Assembly: GCA_002471575.1 (NCBI GenBank)
Contig: DKQG01000044.1
Location: forward strand, 38,873-102,872
Source of the DNA: Alphaproteobacteria bacterium UBA7314
Lineage (GTDB): Bacteria; Pseudomonadota; Alphaproteobacteria; MPNO01; UBA830
Direction: 5' to 3'
DNA length: 64,000 nt
Shown here: in pieces, positions 8,483 through 18,140 of the stretch
How positions within the stretch are numbered: position 1 is the stretch's first letter
Layout: each line of letters opens with the position of its first letter
Made by a program: the position numbers and the translations under genes
The notes under the pieces: generated by a model
What the model saw: the letters and a program-made list of their open reading frames with translations, nothing else
What the model was told of the DNA's origin: nothing
Database searches by the model: none

Positions 8483-8850
8483 TGCAAGACCACCCGCGCC
8501 ACCGTCAACCTGCCGAATGGGGTGTCTCCCTTAGGATCGCCGCCAGGGCAGGGACGTTCATGATTCGCGGAACCCGAATGTTATTGGGTCCGGTCTTGGG
8601 TTCCATATACCGCGTTTGAGCCGCGCAGCCATCCTGCCGTTTCGCGCTACCGGCCAACCGTCGTCAATAAGTTACGGTCGAGAGGCGCTGAATACATAGA
8701 GGCCGCGCGGGTGTCGGAGTATGTCTCCGTTTCATCCGCGGACGTTCGCATCGTGACGATAAACCGGGTGCCGCGCCTGTACAACTTATATTCGCCGACT
8801 ATGTAGCGGGTTTTCGCTACAAAACATTTCCGGTTCGGGATATATGTTGT
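8483..8850. other. Divergent intergenic region between rne and amiC
   Basis: About 370 bases without a gene. It must hold the promoters of both genes and perhaps a long rne leader. The only structure I see is a perfect 7-bp hairpin, TGTAGCG / CGCTACA with a six-base loop at 8802-8821, about 30 bases before the amiC start. No clear -35/-10 pair was picked out by eye. Confidence 0.4.
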
Positions 8851-10110
8851 GTGAAGAATTTATCGAACCGCAATATGTGCAATATCAACCGCAATTTGTG
8901 CAAGATCAGACGCATCGCTGGCAGACTTGCTTTTCTAGTCGCCACCGTTTGCCTGGTGCAGCAGGCCGCCGCCGGACCGCAGGTCACCGACGTGCGCATC
9001 GGCGTCTATCCCAGCAAAACGCGGGTGGTTTTGGACGTGTCGGCGTCGGTGGATTTCCGCACTTTCACCCTGCCGAAACCGTACCGTGTGGTTATCGATA
9101 TGTCGGAAGTGACATGGTTGCCCCGGATGCGGAATCCGCCGCGGGGAGGGCTGATCACCGGAATGCGTTTCGGCTTGTTCAAGCCGGGTTTGTCGCGGGT
9201 GGTCCTCGATTCTGCCGGGCCGGTGAAAATCACCAAAGCATTTATGGTAAAACCCGCCCCTGGTAGACCCTACCGAGTGGTGCTGGATATTTCCCGGGAC
9301 AGCGAAACCGCGTTCATGACGGCCTACAAGCAATCCGGCGAACGGGTCGGGCCCCGAGTGAAACGCCCTCCGCCGCCGCGTCCGCCGCAGGTCAAGTCGT
9401 CTTCGAAAAAGGACGAGAAGGCCGTCATCATGATCGACCCCGGGCATGGGGGCGTCGACCCCGGAGCGATAAGCCGATCCGGGGTGTGGGAGAAACACAT
9501 CGTACTGGCGTTCTCGAAGGAACTTCGCCGTCAGCTCCTAGCGACCGGCAAATTCGACGTCCGCATGACTAGGAACCGCGACGTTTTCATCCGGCTACGC
9601 GAGAGGATCGCGAGAGCCAAGCATGTCGGTGCCGACCTTTTTCTCTCGATCCACGCCGATTCGATCCGGAATCGGAAGGTGCGGGGGGCATCGGTCTACA
9701 CGCTGTCCGAACGGGCGTCGGACAAAGAGGCCGATGAGCTGGCGCAAAAGGAAAACAAATCGGATCTCATCGCCGGGGTGGACCTTGAATATCAGTCCAA
9801 CGATGTCGTTAATATCCTGATCGATCTTGCGCAGCGTGAAACCATGAACGAATCCGCCGTTTTCGCCCGCAAGCTCGTCACCGAACTTGCCAAAGTCCGT
9901 AGGATGCTGCGAAATACTCACCGTTTCGCGGGTTTCGCCGTGCTGAAGGCGCCCGATATACCCTCCGTTCTGATCGAACTAGGGTATCTGTCCAACCGGA
10001 CCGACGAGCGAATGCTGCGGGATGCCAAGCAGCGCAGACGCATGGCAACAGCTATGACACGCGCGATCCGGCTATACTTTGACCGGCAGCAGGCTTTAAA
10101 TAAGCCTTAA
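8851..10110 (+). CDS. amiC: N-acetylmuramoyl-L-alanine amidase with AMIN domain
   Basis: A 419-residue exported amidase. After a signal peptide (hydrophobic stretch about residues 26-41) comes an AMIN domain (about 44-140) that localises such enzymes to the septum or envelope, a proline-rich linker (about 168-180) and an Amidase_3 catalytic domain from about 190. Zinc and catalytic residues are visible in IDPGHGGVDPG, WEKHIV, LFLSIHADS and VLIELGYLSN. It cleaves the amide between MurNAc and the stem peptide during daughter-cell separation. GTG at 8851 and an in-frame ATG at 8875 are both possible starts; neither has a strong Shine-Dalgarno. The PBP1A gene follows in the same direction. Confidence 0.92.
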   Translation: MKNLSNRNMCNINRNLCKIRRIAGRLAFLVATVCLVQQAAAGPQVTDVRIGVYPSKTRVVLDVSASVDFRTFTLPKPYRVVIDMSEVTWLPRMRNPPRGGLITGMRFGLFKPGLSRVVLDSAGPVKITKAFMVKPAPGRPYRVVLDISRDSETAFMTAYKQSGERVGPRVKRPPPPRPPQVKSSSKKDEKAVIMIDPGHGGVDPGAISRSGVWEKHIVLAFSKELRRQLLATGKFDVRMTRNRDVFIRLRERIARAKHVGADLFLSIHADSIRNRKVRGASVYTLSERASDKEADELAQKENKSDLIAGVDLEYQSNDVVNILIDLAQRETMNESAVFARKLVTELAKVRRMLRNTHRFAGFAVLKAPDIPSVLIELGYLSNRTDERMLRDAKQRRRMATAMTRAIRLYFDRQQALNKP

Positions 10111-10176
10111 AATAGCCACATTGTTATCGTGTGGTGTTTTTTTGGCTTGGTGCGCGGAACGGCCCCGAGGGTAAGT

Positions 10177-12606
10177 ATGCGAATTCTGGCTGCCGCATTT
10201 CTGATATTGGTGGTGCTGGCGATCGCCGGCGCCGCTACCGTTCTATACGGCTTTTACCATTTCGGGAGAGGTCTCCCCGAATACCAGCAGCTTGCGAACT
10301 ATAATCCGCCGGTGGTAACGCGGATCCACGCAGGCGACGGCCGTCTGATGGCGGAGTTCGCGCGCGAAAAAAGGGTGTTCATCCCGATCGAGGCTATGCC
10401 CAAGAAGGTCATCAGGGCGTTTCTGTCGGCTGAGGACAAGACATTCTACACCCATTGGGGGGTCGATATCCCGGGCATCATTCGCGCAACGATCACGAAC
10501 TTGCGTCGGATCAATACCAAACGGCGCCCAATCGGTGCCTCGACCATCACCCAGCAGGTGGCGAAGAATTTTCTGCTGACGAACGAGGTCTCTATCGCCC
10601 GTAAAGCGAAGGAGGTCATCCTTGCGCTGCGGATCGAGCGGGCGTTTTCCAAGAACAAGATCCTTGAGCTCTATCTGAACGAAATCTACCTGGGATTCGG
10701 GTCCTACGGCGTTGCCGCCGCAGCGCTCAACTATTTCGACAAATCGCTGAACGACCTGACGCTTGCAGAAGCCGCATTTCTTGCCGGTCTCCCGAAGGCG
10801 CCCAACAACTATCATCCCGTTCGTCGCCCGGAAGCGGCGCGCGCTCGCCGGGATTATGTGCTGAACCGTATGGCCGAAGACGGCTATATTTCGCTTGCCG
10901 CCGCCGCCGCAGAAATGGCGGGGATGGTTCGGGTGCGTCCACCCAGTACGGCGGATGCGGCCAGGGCCGACTACTTCGTCGAGGAAGTTCGCCGAAAACT
11001 GCGGGGAACCTTTGGTGAACGTGGACTCTATGGCGGCGGTCTTTCGGTCCGGACGACCCTGAATTCCGAATTGCAGCGGATCGCCGATACCTCGTTGCGC
11101 TGGGGTCTTTCCGCCTACGACCGCCGGCATGGGTGGCGCGGGCCGCTGGGCCGGGTCGATGCGACGAAGGACTGGCGAAGGGCCATGTCGAAATTTACCC
11201 TGCCCTCGGACGTCGACCACTGGCGGACGGCTGTTGTGCTGGCCCTTACAAAAAATAGTGCGGAAATTGGTTTTGCAGACCGGTCGCTGGGCTCACTACC
11301 GCTGCAGGAAATGCGCTGGGCACGCCGATTTGATGAACAGAACAGGCCTGGTCCGCGCCCGAAACAGTCGGCTGATGTGCTGGAAGTCGGAGACGTTATA
11401 GTCGTCGAAGCGGTAACTCAAAAAAACAAAGACGAAACCCGGCAGGTGGGCACCTACGGACTGCGTCAGATTCCGAGAATTGGCGGCGCTATCGTTGTAC
11501 TGGATCCGCATACCGGCCGGGTCTTGGCAATGTCCGGCGGTTTCTCGGCTAGTTTGAGCGAGTTCAACCGCGCCACGCAGGCCAGACGTCAGCCTGGATC
11601 AGCTTTCAAGCCATTCGTCTATCTGGCCGCCCTGGACAAGGGCTTCACGCCGTCGAGCCAGATCCTCGACGCGCCCTTCGTGATCGACCAGGGGCCCGGT
11701 CTCGGGCGCTGGCGGCCAAGCAACTACTCCAAGAAGTTCTATGGCGCCAGCCCGCTTCGCCTTGGAATTGAGAAATCACGCAACCTGATGACCGTTCGGC
11801 TTGCACAGAATATCGGGATGGAAACGGTGGTTGACTACGCAAAGCGTTTTAACTTGGTCGACAATCTGGAACCGATGCTTTCCATGTCGCTCGGCTCGGG
11901 CGAAACCACCCTGATGCGGATGACCACCGCTTACGCCATGCTGGTCAATGGCGGCAAGCGCATTCAGCCGACCCTGATCGATAAAATCCAAGATCGCGCG
12001 GGAAAAACGATATTCCGCCATGACGACCGCCCGTGCGTCGGCTGCGATACCATCCGCTGGGACGAGGAGGATTTGCCACAACTCCCCGACAACCGCGAAC
12101 AGATCGCTGATCCGAAAACCGCGTACCAGATCGTATCGATGCTGGAAGGCGTCGTGAAACGCGGGACCGGCCGGCGGATCAGTACCATTGGCAAGCCGCT
12201 TGCCGGGAAAACCGGAACAACCAACGAAAGTCGCGACACTTGGTTCGTTGGTTTTTCGCCTGATCTGGCTGTCGGTGTTTACGTGGGATTCGATAAGCCC
12301 AAGCCTCTAGGCAAGCGGGAAACAGGCTCTTCTGTGGCGGCTCCGATCTTCAAATCGTTCATGGAGGCAGCGCTGCAGAACAAGCCGGCCATTCCGTTCC
12401 GGGTGCCGCCGGGGCTTCAGCTCGTGCGCGTCGATTCACGAACCGGCAAGCCGGCGCGCAAGGGATCACGGGGGGTTATTCTGGAAGCTTTCCTGCCCGG
12501 TACGGTTCCAACCAGCAGGGGGCGGATCCTCGATGGCAGTGACGGGAACCCGCGACCCGGCACTGGCGTTGTGACTCCCACGCGCAAGCTTCGCGGTTTA
12601 TACTGA
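10177..12606 (+). CDS. mrcA: Penicillin-binding protein 1A (bifunctional class A PBP)
   Basis: From the ATG at 10177 (GAGG just upstream) the protein has 809 residues: an N-terminal membrane anchor (about residues 2-25), a GT51 glycosyltransferase domain with EDKTFYTHWGVD and GASTITQQVAKN, and a transpeptidase domain with the acyl-serine motif SAFK, SRN and KTGTT. It polymerises and crosslinks peptidoglycan in the periplasm. The middle contains the PBP OB-like insert common to PBP1A. An in-frame GTG 48 bases upstream is a poorer start. Adjacent to amiC and prfB, an order common in alphaproteobacteria. Confidence 0.94.
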   Translation: MRILAAAFLILVVLAIAGAATVLYGFYHFGRGLPEYQQLANYNPPVVTRIHAGDGRLMAEFAREKRVFIPIEAMPKKVIRAFLSAEDKTFYTHWGVDIPGIIRATITNLRRINTKRRPIGASTITQQVAKNFLLTNEVSIARKAKEVILALRIERAFSKNKILELYLNEIYLGFGSYGVAAAALNYFDKSLNDLTLAEAAFLAGLPKAPNNYHPVRRPEAARARRDYVLNRMAEDGYISLAAAAAEMAGMVRVRPPSTADAARADYFVEEVRRKLRGTFGERGLYGGGLSVRTTLNSELQRIADTSLRWGLSAYDRRHGWRGPLGRVDATKDWRRAMSKFTLPSDVDHWRTAVVLALTKNSAEIGFADRSLGSLPLQEMRWARRFDEQNRPGPRPKQSADVLEVGDVIVVEAVTQKNKDETRQVGTYGLRQIPRIGGAIVVLDPHTGRVLAMSGGFSASLSEFNRATQARRQPGSAFKPFVYLAALDKGFTPSSQILDAPFVIDQGPGLGRWRPSNYSKKFYGASPLRLGIEKSRNLMTVRLAQNIGMETVVDYAKRFNLVDNLEPMLSMSLGSGETTLMRMTTAYAMLVNGGKRIQPTLIDKIQDRAGKTIFRHDDRPCVGCDTIRWDEEDLPQLPDNREQIADPKTAYQIVSMLEGVVKRGTGRRISTIGKPLAGKTGTTNESRDTWFVGFSPDLAVGVYVGFDKPKPLGKRETGSSVAAPIFKSFMEAALQNKPAIPFRVPPGLQLVRVDSRTGKPARKGSRGVILEAFLPGTVPTSRGRILDGSDGNPRPGTGVVTPTRKLRGLY

Positions 12607-12681
12607 CTGTATAAAACTGTAGCCGAGCTAAACTCTCCCGGTATGCCAGAAGATCGAACCCCATGAAGCACAGGACGACAC

Positions 12682-13795
12682 ATGCGCGCTGAAACGCAGG
12701 CCCTCGCCGACAAGACCGAGCAGTCACTGGAACTGCTGAGGAGGCATCTTTGACCCCGACCAGGCATCGAAACGTCTCGACGAGCTAAATGCCGAGGCCG
12801 AAGGCCCCGATCTTTGGATCGATCAGGATCGTGCGCAGAAGATCATGCGTGAACGCAACCAGGTAGAAAAATCCCTTACGGATTTCCGGAAGCTCGAACA
12901 GGAATTAAGCGATGCCATCGAGCTGATCGAAATGGGTGAGGCTGAGGGCGATAACGAGATCGTCGAAGAGGCGGAGGCGACGCTTCACCGTCTGCAGAAA
13001 TTCGCCGTCAAACAGGAATTGCAGACGTTGTTGTCCGGTGAAGCCGACTCCAACGACTGCTTCCTCGAAGTCCATGCAGGTGCTGGGGGTACTGAAAGCC
13101 AAGATTGGGCGCAGATGCTGATGCGCATGTACATTCGCTGGTCGGAGGGCCATGGCTACAATGTCGAACTGATGGAAGAAAGCCCGGGTGAAGAAGCTGG
13201 GCTGAAATCGGCAACCATCCGCGTGCAGGGGCATAATGCCTATGGCTGGCTCAAAACCGAAAGCGGCGTGCACCGGCTGGTCCGCATCTCGCCGTACGAT
13301 TCCAGCGCGCGGCGACATACGAGCTTCGCATCCGTCTGGACGTATCCGGAAATCGACGACGACATCGATATCGAGATCGAGGAGAAAGACCTTCGCATTG
13401 ACACATACCGGTCCCAGGGTGCAGGCGGTCAGCACGTCAACACGACCGACAGTGCCATTCGTATCACCCATATCCCGTCGGGAATCGTTGTTGCCTGTCA
13501 GAGCGACCGGTCTCAGCACCGGAACCGGGCGGAGGCGATGCGGATGCTGCGAGCACGTTTATACGAGGCCGAATTGCAGCGTCGCGAGGAGGCCGCACAG
13601 GCGGAACAGGACGCCAAGACAGAAATCGGCTGGGGACACCAGATCCGTTCTTACGTATTGCACCCGTATCAAATGGTGAAAGACCTCCGGACAGAGGTAG
13701 AGACATCCAGCACACAGAACGTGCTGGATGGGGATCTCGACGATTTCATGGCGGCTGCTCTGGCGCAGCGGGTCGCCGGCGACGCAGATGAATAA
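12682..13795 (+). CDS. prfB: Peptide chain release factor 2, programmed +1 frameshift
   Basis: The gene is split into 12682-12750 (23 codons, MRAETQ to RRHL) and 12752-13795. An in-frame TGA at 12751 is bypassed by a +1 shift on CTT-TGA-C, giving a 370-residue RF2 (E. coli RF2 has 365). The second frame continues [13 protein letters not shown], as in other RF2 proteins. Domain landmarks are the GGQ peptidyl-hydrolysis motif (GAGGQHVN) and the stop-codon recognition loop, which reads SPY instead of the SPF of E. coli. RF2 terminates translation at UGA and UAA. The ATG at 12682 has AGGA 6 bases upstream. The gene lies 75 bases after mrcA. Confidence 0.93.
12739..12754 (+). promoter_or_regulatory. 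RF2 autoregulatory frameshift site
   Basis: AGGAGG at 12739-12744, then CAT, then CTT TGA C at 12748-12754. The Shine-Dalgarno-like sequence is three bases from the CTT slippery codon, the same spacing as in E. coli prfB. Low RF2 lets the ribosome pause at UGA and slip by +1, so RF2 controls its own synthesis. Confidence 0.92.
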
Positions 13796-13800
13796 GGCGA

Positions 13801-13983
13801 ATGGGGCGCTGGCTGATGGCCAGTGTCTCGATGGTAAACGGTCATCGCCCCACCGGACTGATGCAACTGCTGAGTCCAGCACTAGCCGCTACGCCGCGTC
13901 CGGACCGCACAGACGTCAAACACGACCTCGATGCCTCGCTCGCGGCTGTCGTGGCCCTGTCCGACCTTTATCGACAGCGCTAG
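13801..13983 (+). pseudogene. Possible remnant of a trypsin-like serine protease N-terminus
   Basis: The stretch between prfB and anmK holds a 60-codon frame ending in PRPDRTDVKHDLDASLAAVVALS. The pattern PRP....DLD.AL..VVALS resembles the start of a common alphaproteobacterial S1-type protease family. The frame then closes, and I see no continuation (catalytic His, Asp or Ser motifs) in any frame up to 14123. This is a memory-based resemblance only; the remaining bases to the anmK stop show nothing recognisable. Confidence 0.25.
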
Positions 13984-14123
13984 GAGGCCGGCGAGGCCGG
14001 TGTCAAAATTTGCTATACGCTGTTGCGCCACGACGATGTCGTGACGCCCGGATCACCAGCGGCGATCGATACGCTTTTCTAGACCCGCCAAAACGTCACT
14101 AGCCGCCATAAGCACCATCTGGG

Positions 14124-15212
14124 TCAGGCAGCCCGGACCAGCCTGCCGCCGGTCATCGGCTTCGGGACGCCGGTCGTAGAGGGAAGACTTAGCGGCAATC
14201 CGCGCAGCGACCGGACTGCGAGGAACGCGAATGCCTGCGCCTCTATAGCATCCCCATCCCATCCCACCGACTCGACCGGGTCGACATCAAAACCGGAGAT
14301 TTGTGCCAGTATCCGCATCATGTTGGGGTTATGCCGCCCACCGCCGGTGACTAACAGCCGCTTCGGGAGTGACGGGACGTGGGCTAGGTTGGCGGTGATC
14401 GTCTCGCAGGTGAAACGCACCAGCGTTGCGGCGCCGTCCTCGGGCGAAAGACCGGTCACGGCGGCAATATCGAAATCGAGACGGTCGAGAGATTTTGGCG
14501 GAGGCGCACCAAAATAAGGATTGTCCAGCAGCTTGTTGAGGGTAGTGCCGTCACAGTGTCCTGCCGAGCTGACGATTCCGTCCCGGTCAAAGGGCATATC
14601 AGTAGTGCTTCTCACCCAGTCGTCGAGCAGGGCATTGCCCGGCCCCGTGTCGAACGCGACTGGCGGCACGGCCCCTGCCGGGTCGACCCAGGTGACATTT
14701 GAAATGCCGCCGATATTTACAATACTGAGAGGACCGTCTAGGTCCCGGCTGAGCGCCTGGTGATACAGCGGCGCAAAGGGAGCCCCTTGGCCGCCGGCCG
14801 CCACATCAGCTGCCCTGAAGTCGTACACCACGTCGAAGCCGGTCTTTTCGGCGAGGCGCGCGCCGTCGCCGATCTGGATTGTAATCCCCTCATCAGGCGA
14901 ATGTGCCACCGTATGGCCATGAAGACCTACCATGTTAATTTTATTCTTAAATTCAGGGTGTTGTGAAAGTATTACCGACACCGCAACGGCATGGGCATCG
15001 GTAATATCGCGGACTAGCTTCGGGTTGTCGGCCCGATCACCAAGCGCATCCCGGATCAATTGTTCCAGCTTCGGGGTGTAGGGTACCGTGCAGGCAGGAC
15101 CGAGACTGAACAAATTTTCCCCGTCGGTCTCGATCAGCGCGACGTCGATTCCGTCCATGGATGTCCCGCTCATCAGGCCGAGGGCCCAGACCGGAGCATA
15201 GTCCGTTGTCAT
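14124..15212 (-). CDS. anmK: Anhydro-N-acetylmuramic acid kinase
   Basis: A 362-residue sugar kinase of the hsp70/actin-like ASKHA fold. The N-terminal phosphate loop GLMSGTSMDGIDVALIETDG is diagnostic, with HGHTVAHSP and the VTGGGRHNP adenosine motif downstream. The enzyme opens and phosphorylates 1,6-anhydroMurNAc to MurNAc-6-phosphate during cell-wall recycling. Its ATG overlaps the stop of the deacetylase gene upstream (TGATG), so the two are translationally coupled. Position divergent from tyrS is a conserved arrangement in alphaproteobacteria. Confidence 0.94.
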   Translation of the reverse strand: MTTDYAPVWALGLMSGTSMDGIDVALIETDGENLFSLGPACTVPYTPKLEQLIRDALGDRADNPKLVRDITDAHAVAVSVILSQHPEFKNKINMVGLHGHTVAHSPDEGITIQIGDGARLAEKTGFDVVYDFRAADVAAGGQGAPFAPLYHQALSRDLDGPLSIVNIGGISNVTWVDPAGAVPPVAFDTGPGNALLDDWVRSTTDMPFDRDGIVSSAGHCDGTTLNKLLDNPYFGAPPPKSLDRLDFDIAAVTGLSPEDGAATLVRFTCETITANLAHVPSLPKRLLVTGGGRHNPNMMRILAQISGFDVDPVESVGWDGDAIEAQAFAFLAVRSLRGLPLSLPSTTGVPKPMTGGRLVRAA

Positions 15213-16087
15213 CAGAACGTTTCCCCCTTTAGGTAGTGCTCGATGATCTCGCTGCCGGTCGCTTTCCAGACGCCATCATGCCCGCCGATATATTTGAGGG
15301 CGTCGTCCAACGCCCCGATCCTATGGGGTACGCCAATGATGAACGGATGAAGGCAGATAGCCATCACCCGGCCAGATTTGCTGTCAACGCTCTCGCGGTA
15401 CAGCGTATCGAACTGGCGTCGGATCATCTCGGCGAATTCTTCCGCCGTGCGGCCCATGCGCATGAACTGCGGCAGGTCATTGATCTCACTCGAGTAGGGG
15501 ATCGAACAGATCTTGCCGCCGTCGACATCCATTACATAGGGCTGGTCATCATTGATGAAGTCGGCGACGTATTGAACTCCGCCGTCGATCAAGGCATCCA
15601 GCGTAGTCCAGTTCTGCTGCAGGCCGCTCGACAGCCAGCCTTTGGGGCGGGCGCCGGTCGCGGCCTCTATCCGGTCGAGGGTTGTCGCTACCACGTCGCG
15701 GCCGGGCTGGTCATTCATCGTGTGAAGATACCGGCTATTAGAATGGTTATGTCCCATGAACTCCCACTTGAGCTCCATGGCGTCTTCTATGATGGCGGGG
15801 TAATCGTCGCAGACCTCGCTGTTCAGCGCGACGGTGCCGCGAATGCCGTGCCGGTCCATGACTTCCATCATGCGGAAGATGCCGACCCGCGCGCCGTAGT
15901 CCCGTGGTGCCCAGTTGATTACGTCGGGCGTTACGCCGGTGCCGCCGGGTACCGGTTCATTCAGCGGAAAGGTTTCGATATTCGGCACGATCCACAGCGC
16001 TATATGGTTGCCATCAGGCCACTCCACCTTTGGTCTGCGGTTAATCGGTGTGTAGGCGAAGGGGCCGTATCTTTGCGGTTTCATCAT
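15212..16087 (-). CDS. Polysaccharide deacetylase / PuuE-like allantoinase family protein
   Basis: From the ATG at 16087 (AGGGAAG eight bases upstream) the protein has 291 residues and a NodB-type deacetylase fold. Recognisable are the N-terminal YGPFAYTPINRRP segment, RVGIFRMMEVMDRHGIRGTVALN, the metal-ligand region MGHNHSNS and the late CLHPFIIG histidine region. Members without a signal peptide and with this N-terminus are usually annotated as allantoinase PuuE or as peptidoglycan/amide hydrolases; the substrate is unknown. The reading frame could extend further upstream, but without family similarity. It overlaps anmK by one base. Confidence 0.8.
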   Translation of the reverse strand: MMKPQRYGPFAYTPINRRPKVEWPDGNHIALWIVPNIETFPLNEPVPGGTGVTPDVINWAPRDYGARVGIFRMMEVMDRHGIRGTVALNSEVCDDYPAIIEDAMELKWEFMGHNHSNSRYLHTMNDQPGRDVVATTLDRIEAATGARPKGWLSSGLQQNWTTLDALIDGGVQYVADFINDDQPYVMDVDGGKICSIPYSSEINDLPQFMRMGRTAEEFAEMIRRQFDTLYRESVDSKSGRVMAICLHPFIIGVPHRIGALDDALKYIGGHDGVWKATGSEIIEHYLKGETF

Positions 16088-16198
16088 TTTCTTCCCTGAA
16101 ATGCGTTCCAGTCTGGCGTTAGCAGGGCGCCGGCGCAATGGATTTCGGGAATGCGCTGTGATACCAAGCGGCGCTTATAGAACGACAGGCCTTGAACA

Positions 16199-17455
16199 AT
16201 GACCGACCTCAAATCGGCTTTTCTAAAAACCGTCACCGAACGCGGGTTCGTGCATCAGTGCACAGACAAGGAGGCGCTTGATGCTGCGTTGTCCGAACGG
16301 CAACCGAAGACCTGCTATATCGGCTTCGACTGCACGGCGAATTCGCTGCATGTCGGATCGCTGCTGCCGATCATGCTACTGCGCTGGTTCCAGAGATCTG
16401 GCCACAAGCCGATTGTCCTGATGGGCGGGGGAACCACTAAAGTCGGCGACCCTTCGGGCAAGGATGAGGCGCGCCAGCTGATTACCGAAGAAACCATTGC
16501 CGCCAACAAGGCGGGTATCAAAGGTGTATTCGAAAAATTTCTGGCGTTCGGCGACGGTCCGACCGACGCGGTGATGGTCGACAACGCGGACTGGCTGGAC
16601 GAACTTTCTTATATTCCGTTTCTACGCGAATACGGTCGGCACTTCTCGGTCAACCGGATGTTGGGCTTCGAGTCCGTCAAACTGCGACTGGAGCGGGAAC
16701 AGCCGCTATCTTTTCTCGAGTTCAACTACATGATCCTGCAGGCATACGATTTTATGGAGCTCAACCGCCGCCGGGGCTGTATCCTGCAGATGGGTGGATC
16801 GGACCAGTGGGGAAATATCGTCAATGGAGTCGAACTGACCCGCCGTGTCGACAGCGCCCAGGTCTTCGGGCTGACGGCACCGCTAATCACCACCGCGTCC
16901 GGTGCGAAGATGGGGAAGACCGCCGATGGCGCCATCTGGCTAAACGCCGACCGCGTTACCCCTTACGACTACTGGCAGTTCTGGCGCAACACCGCCGACG
17001 CCGATGTTGGCCGGTTTCTCCGCCTCTTCACCGATCTGACGCTAGAGGAAACCAAGCGGCTCGAAGCGCTACAGGACGCCGAAATCAACGACGCTAAGAA
17101 GATCCTGGCGACCGAAGCGACCGCCATGTGCCATGGCCGCACGGCCGCAGAAGAGGCTGCGAATACATCGGCCGAGACCTTCGAAAAAGGACAGAGCGCC
17201 GGGGGGTTGCCGACGGTGACCATTGCCGAATCCGATCTGGAACAGGGTATATCGGCGAATAACATCCTGAATTTCGCGGGACTGGCTTCCAGTAATAGTG
17301 AAGCACGCAGACACATCCGTGGCGGCGGGGCGCGGTTGAATGACGAGAAGATCATCGACGAAAATTTCGTCGTTACGCTAGCCAATACCAACGCCGATGG
17401 TGTCATAAAGTTGTCCCTTGGCAAAAAGCGACACGTATTGGTGAGAGTAGGTTAG
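16199..17455 (+). CDS. tyrS: Tyrosyl-tRNA synthetase
   Basis: A 418-residue class I aminoacyl-tRNA synthetase. The HIGH-equivalent is HVGS in [14 protein letters not shown], the tyrosine-binding QAYDF and GGSDQWGN stretches follow, and the KMSKS-equivalent is KMGKT. A C-terminal S4-like RNA-binding domain (from about 350) binds tRNA-Tyr. KMGKT and this length are typical of the TyrS form found in alphaproteobacteria. It is divergent from the deacetylase/anmK pair with about 110 bases between starts. Confidence 0.96.
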   Translation: MTDLKSAFLKTVTERGFVHQCTDKEALDAALSERQPKTCYIGFDCTANSLHVGSLLPIMLLRWFQRSGHKPIVLMGGGTTKVGDPSGKDEARQLITEETIAANKAGIKGVFEKFLAFGDGPTDAVMVDNADWLDELSYIPFLREYGRHFSVNRMLGFESVKLRLEREQPLSFLEFNYMILQAYDFMELNRRRGCILQMGGSDQWGNIVNGVELTRRVDSAQVFGLTAPLITTASGAKMGKTADGAIWLNADRVTPYDYWQFWRNTADADVGRFLRLFTDLTLEETKRLEALQDAEINDAKKILATEATAMCHGRTAAEEAANTSAETFEKGQSAGGLPTVTIAESDLEQGISANNILNFAGLASSNSEARRHIRGGGARLNDEKIIDENFVVTLANTNADGVIKLSLGKKRHVLVRVG

Positions 17456-17458
17456 GAC

Positions 17459-17474
17459 TGGAGAAATTTCTCCA
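17459..17474 (+). promoter_or_regulatory. 16-bp perfect palindrome covering a Shine-Dalgarno
   Basis: TGGAGAAATTTCTCCA is a perfect palindrome between tyrS and the following GST gene. Its left half holds the GGAG ribosome-binding sequence and its last base is the A of the GST start codon. In RNA it could fold GGAGA against UCUCC and mask the ribosome-binding site; as DNA it could be an operator. No function is shown. Confidence 0.35.
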
Positions 17475-18085
17475 TGAAACTATACGTTACCCCCACCTCC
17501 CCTTATGGGCGCCTCGCGATAATCGCGATGCACGACAAGGGCCTGTCGGAACGGATCAAGCTGGTGTGGACGCAGACGCGTCAGCTGGACGATCCGCTGC
17601 TGTCGGTAAACCCGTCCGGGCGTCTGCCGTTCCTCCTGCTGGGTGACGGTACCGGGATGGAGGACACCGATCTTATCGTCGATTATTTTGATGCGCTGGC
17701 ACCGCCCCGAACATACGGCATTCCCAATGGCGAGGAGCACTGGCCGTTCCGCCGGTTCGAGGCGACGGCCCGCAGCTTGCTGGATGGTGGTTCCGTCTGG
17801 GCTCGGGAAATTAAGCGCCCGAGTGGCGAGCAGTCGCCGGGGATCATCGACCATGAACGCCGGCGCGCGATTAGGCTCGCGGGTTACTTCGAAACCGTCA
17901 TCGGCGAAGGGGTTTTCAACGGTGATCTGAACAAACCTCAGCTCCTACTTTACTGCGCACTAGATCTCGAACGAAGAATACCGGATTTCGGCTGGCGGGC
18001 CGGCTGCCCGAATCTCCTGAAATGGTTCGAACGGCTCGGCAACCTGCCCGTAATACGCGCTTCTTTGCCGCCAGGCAGCGCCTGA
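17474..18085 (+). CDS. Glutathione S-transferase family protein
   Basis: A 203-residue GST-fold protein. The N-terminal thioredoxin-like domain starts MKLYVTPTSPYGRLAIIAMHDKGL, with the proline loop GRLPFLLL and an acidic-residue glutathione contact GMEDTDLIVDYFD. The rest is the all-helical domain. It is one of three GST-fold proteins in the window. Function is not deducible; stress defence or conjugation are possible. It starts 18 bases after the tyrS stop, with a palindrome over its ribosome-binding site. Confidence 0.75.
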   Translation: MKLYVTPTSPYGRLAIIAMHDKGLSERIKLVWTQTRQLDDPLLSVNPSGRLPFLLLGDGTGMEDTDLIVDYFDALAPPRTYGIPNGEEHWPFRRFEATARSLLDGGSVWAREIKRPSGEQSPGIIDHERRRAIRLAGYFETVIGEGVFNGDLNKPQLLLYCALDLERRIPDFGWRAGCPNLLKWFERLGNLPVIRASLPPGSA

Positions 18086-18140
18086 CACGGGGCGTGGAAT
18101 TCGGCTATAAAGTCTGACGTTGAGGGGGGGGGACACGACC

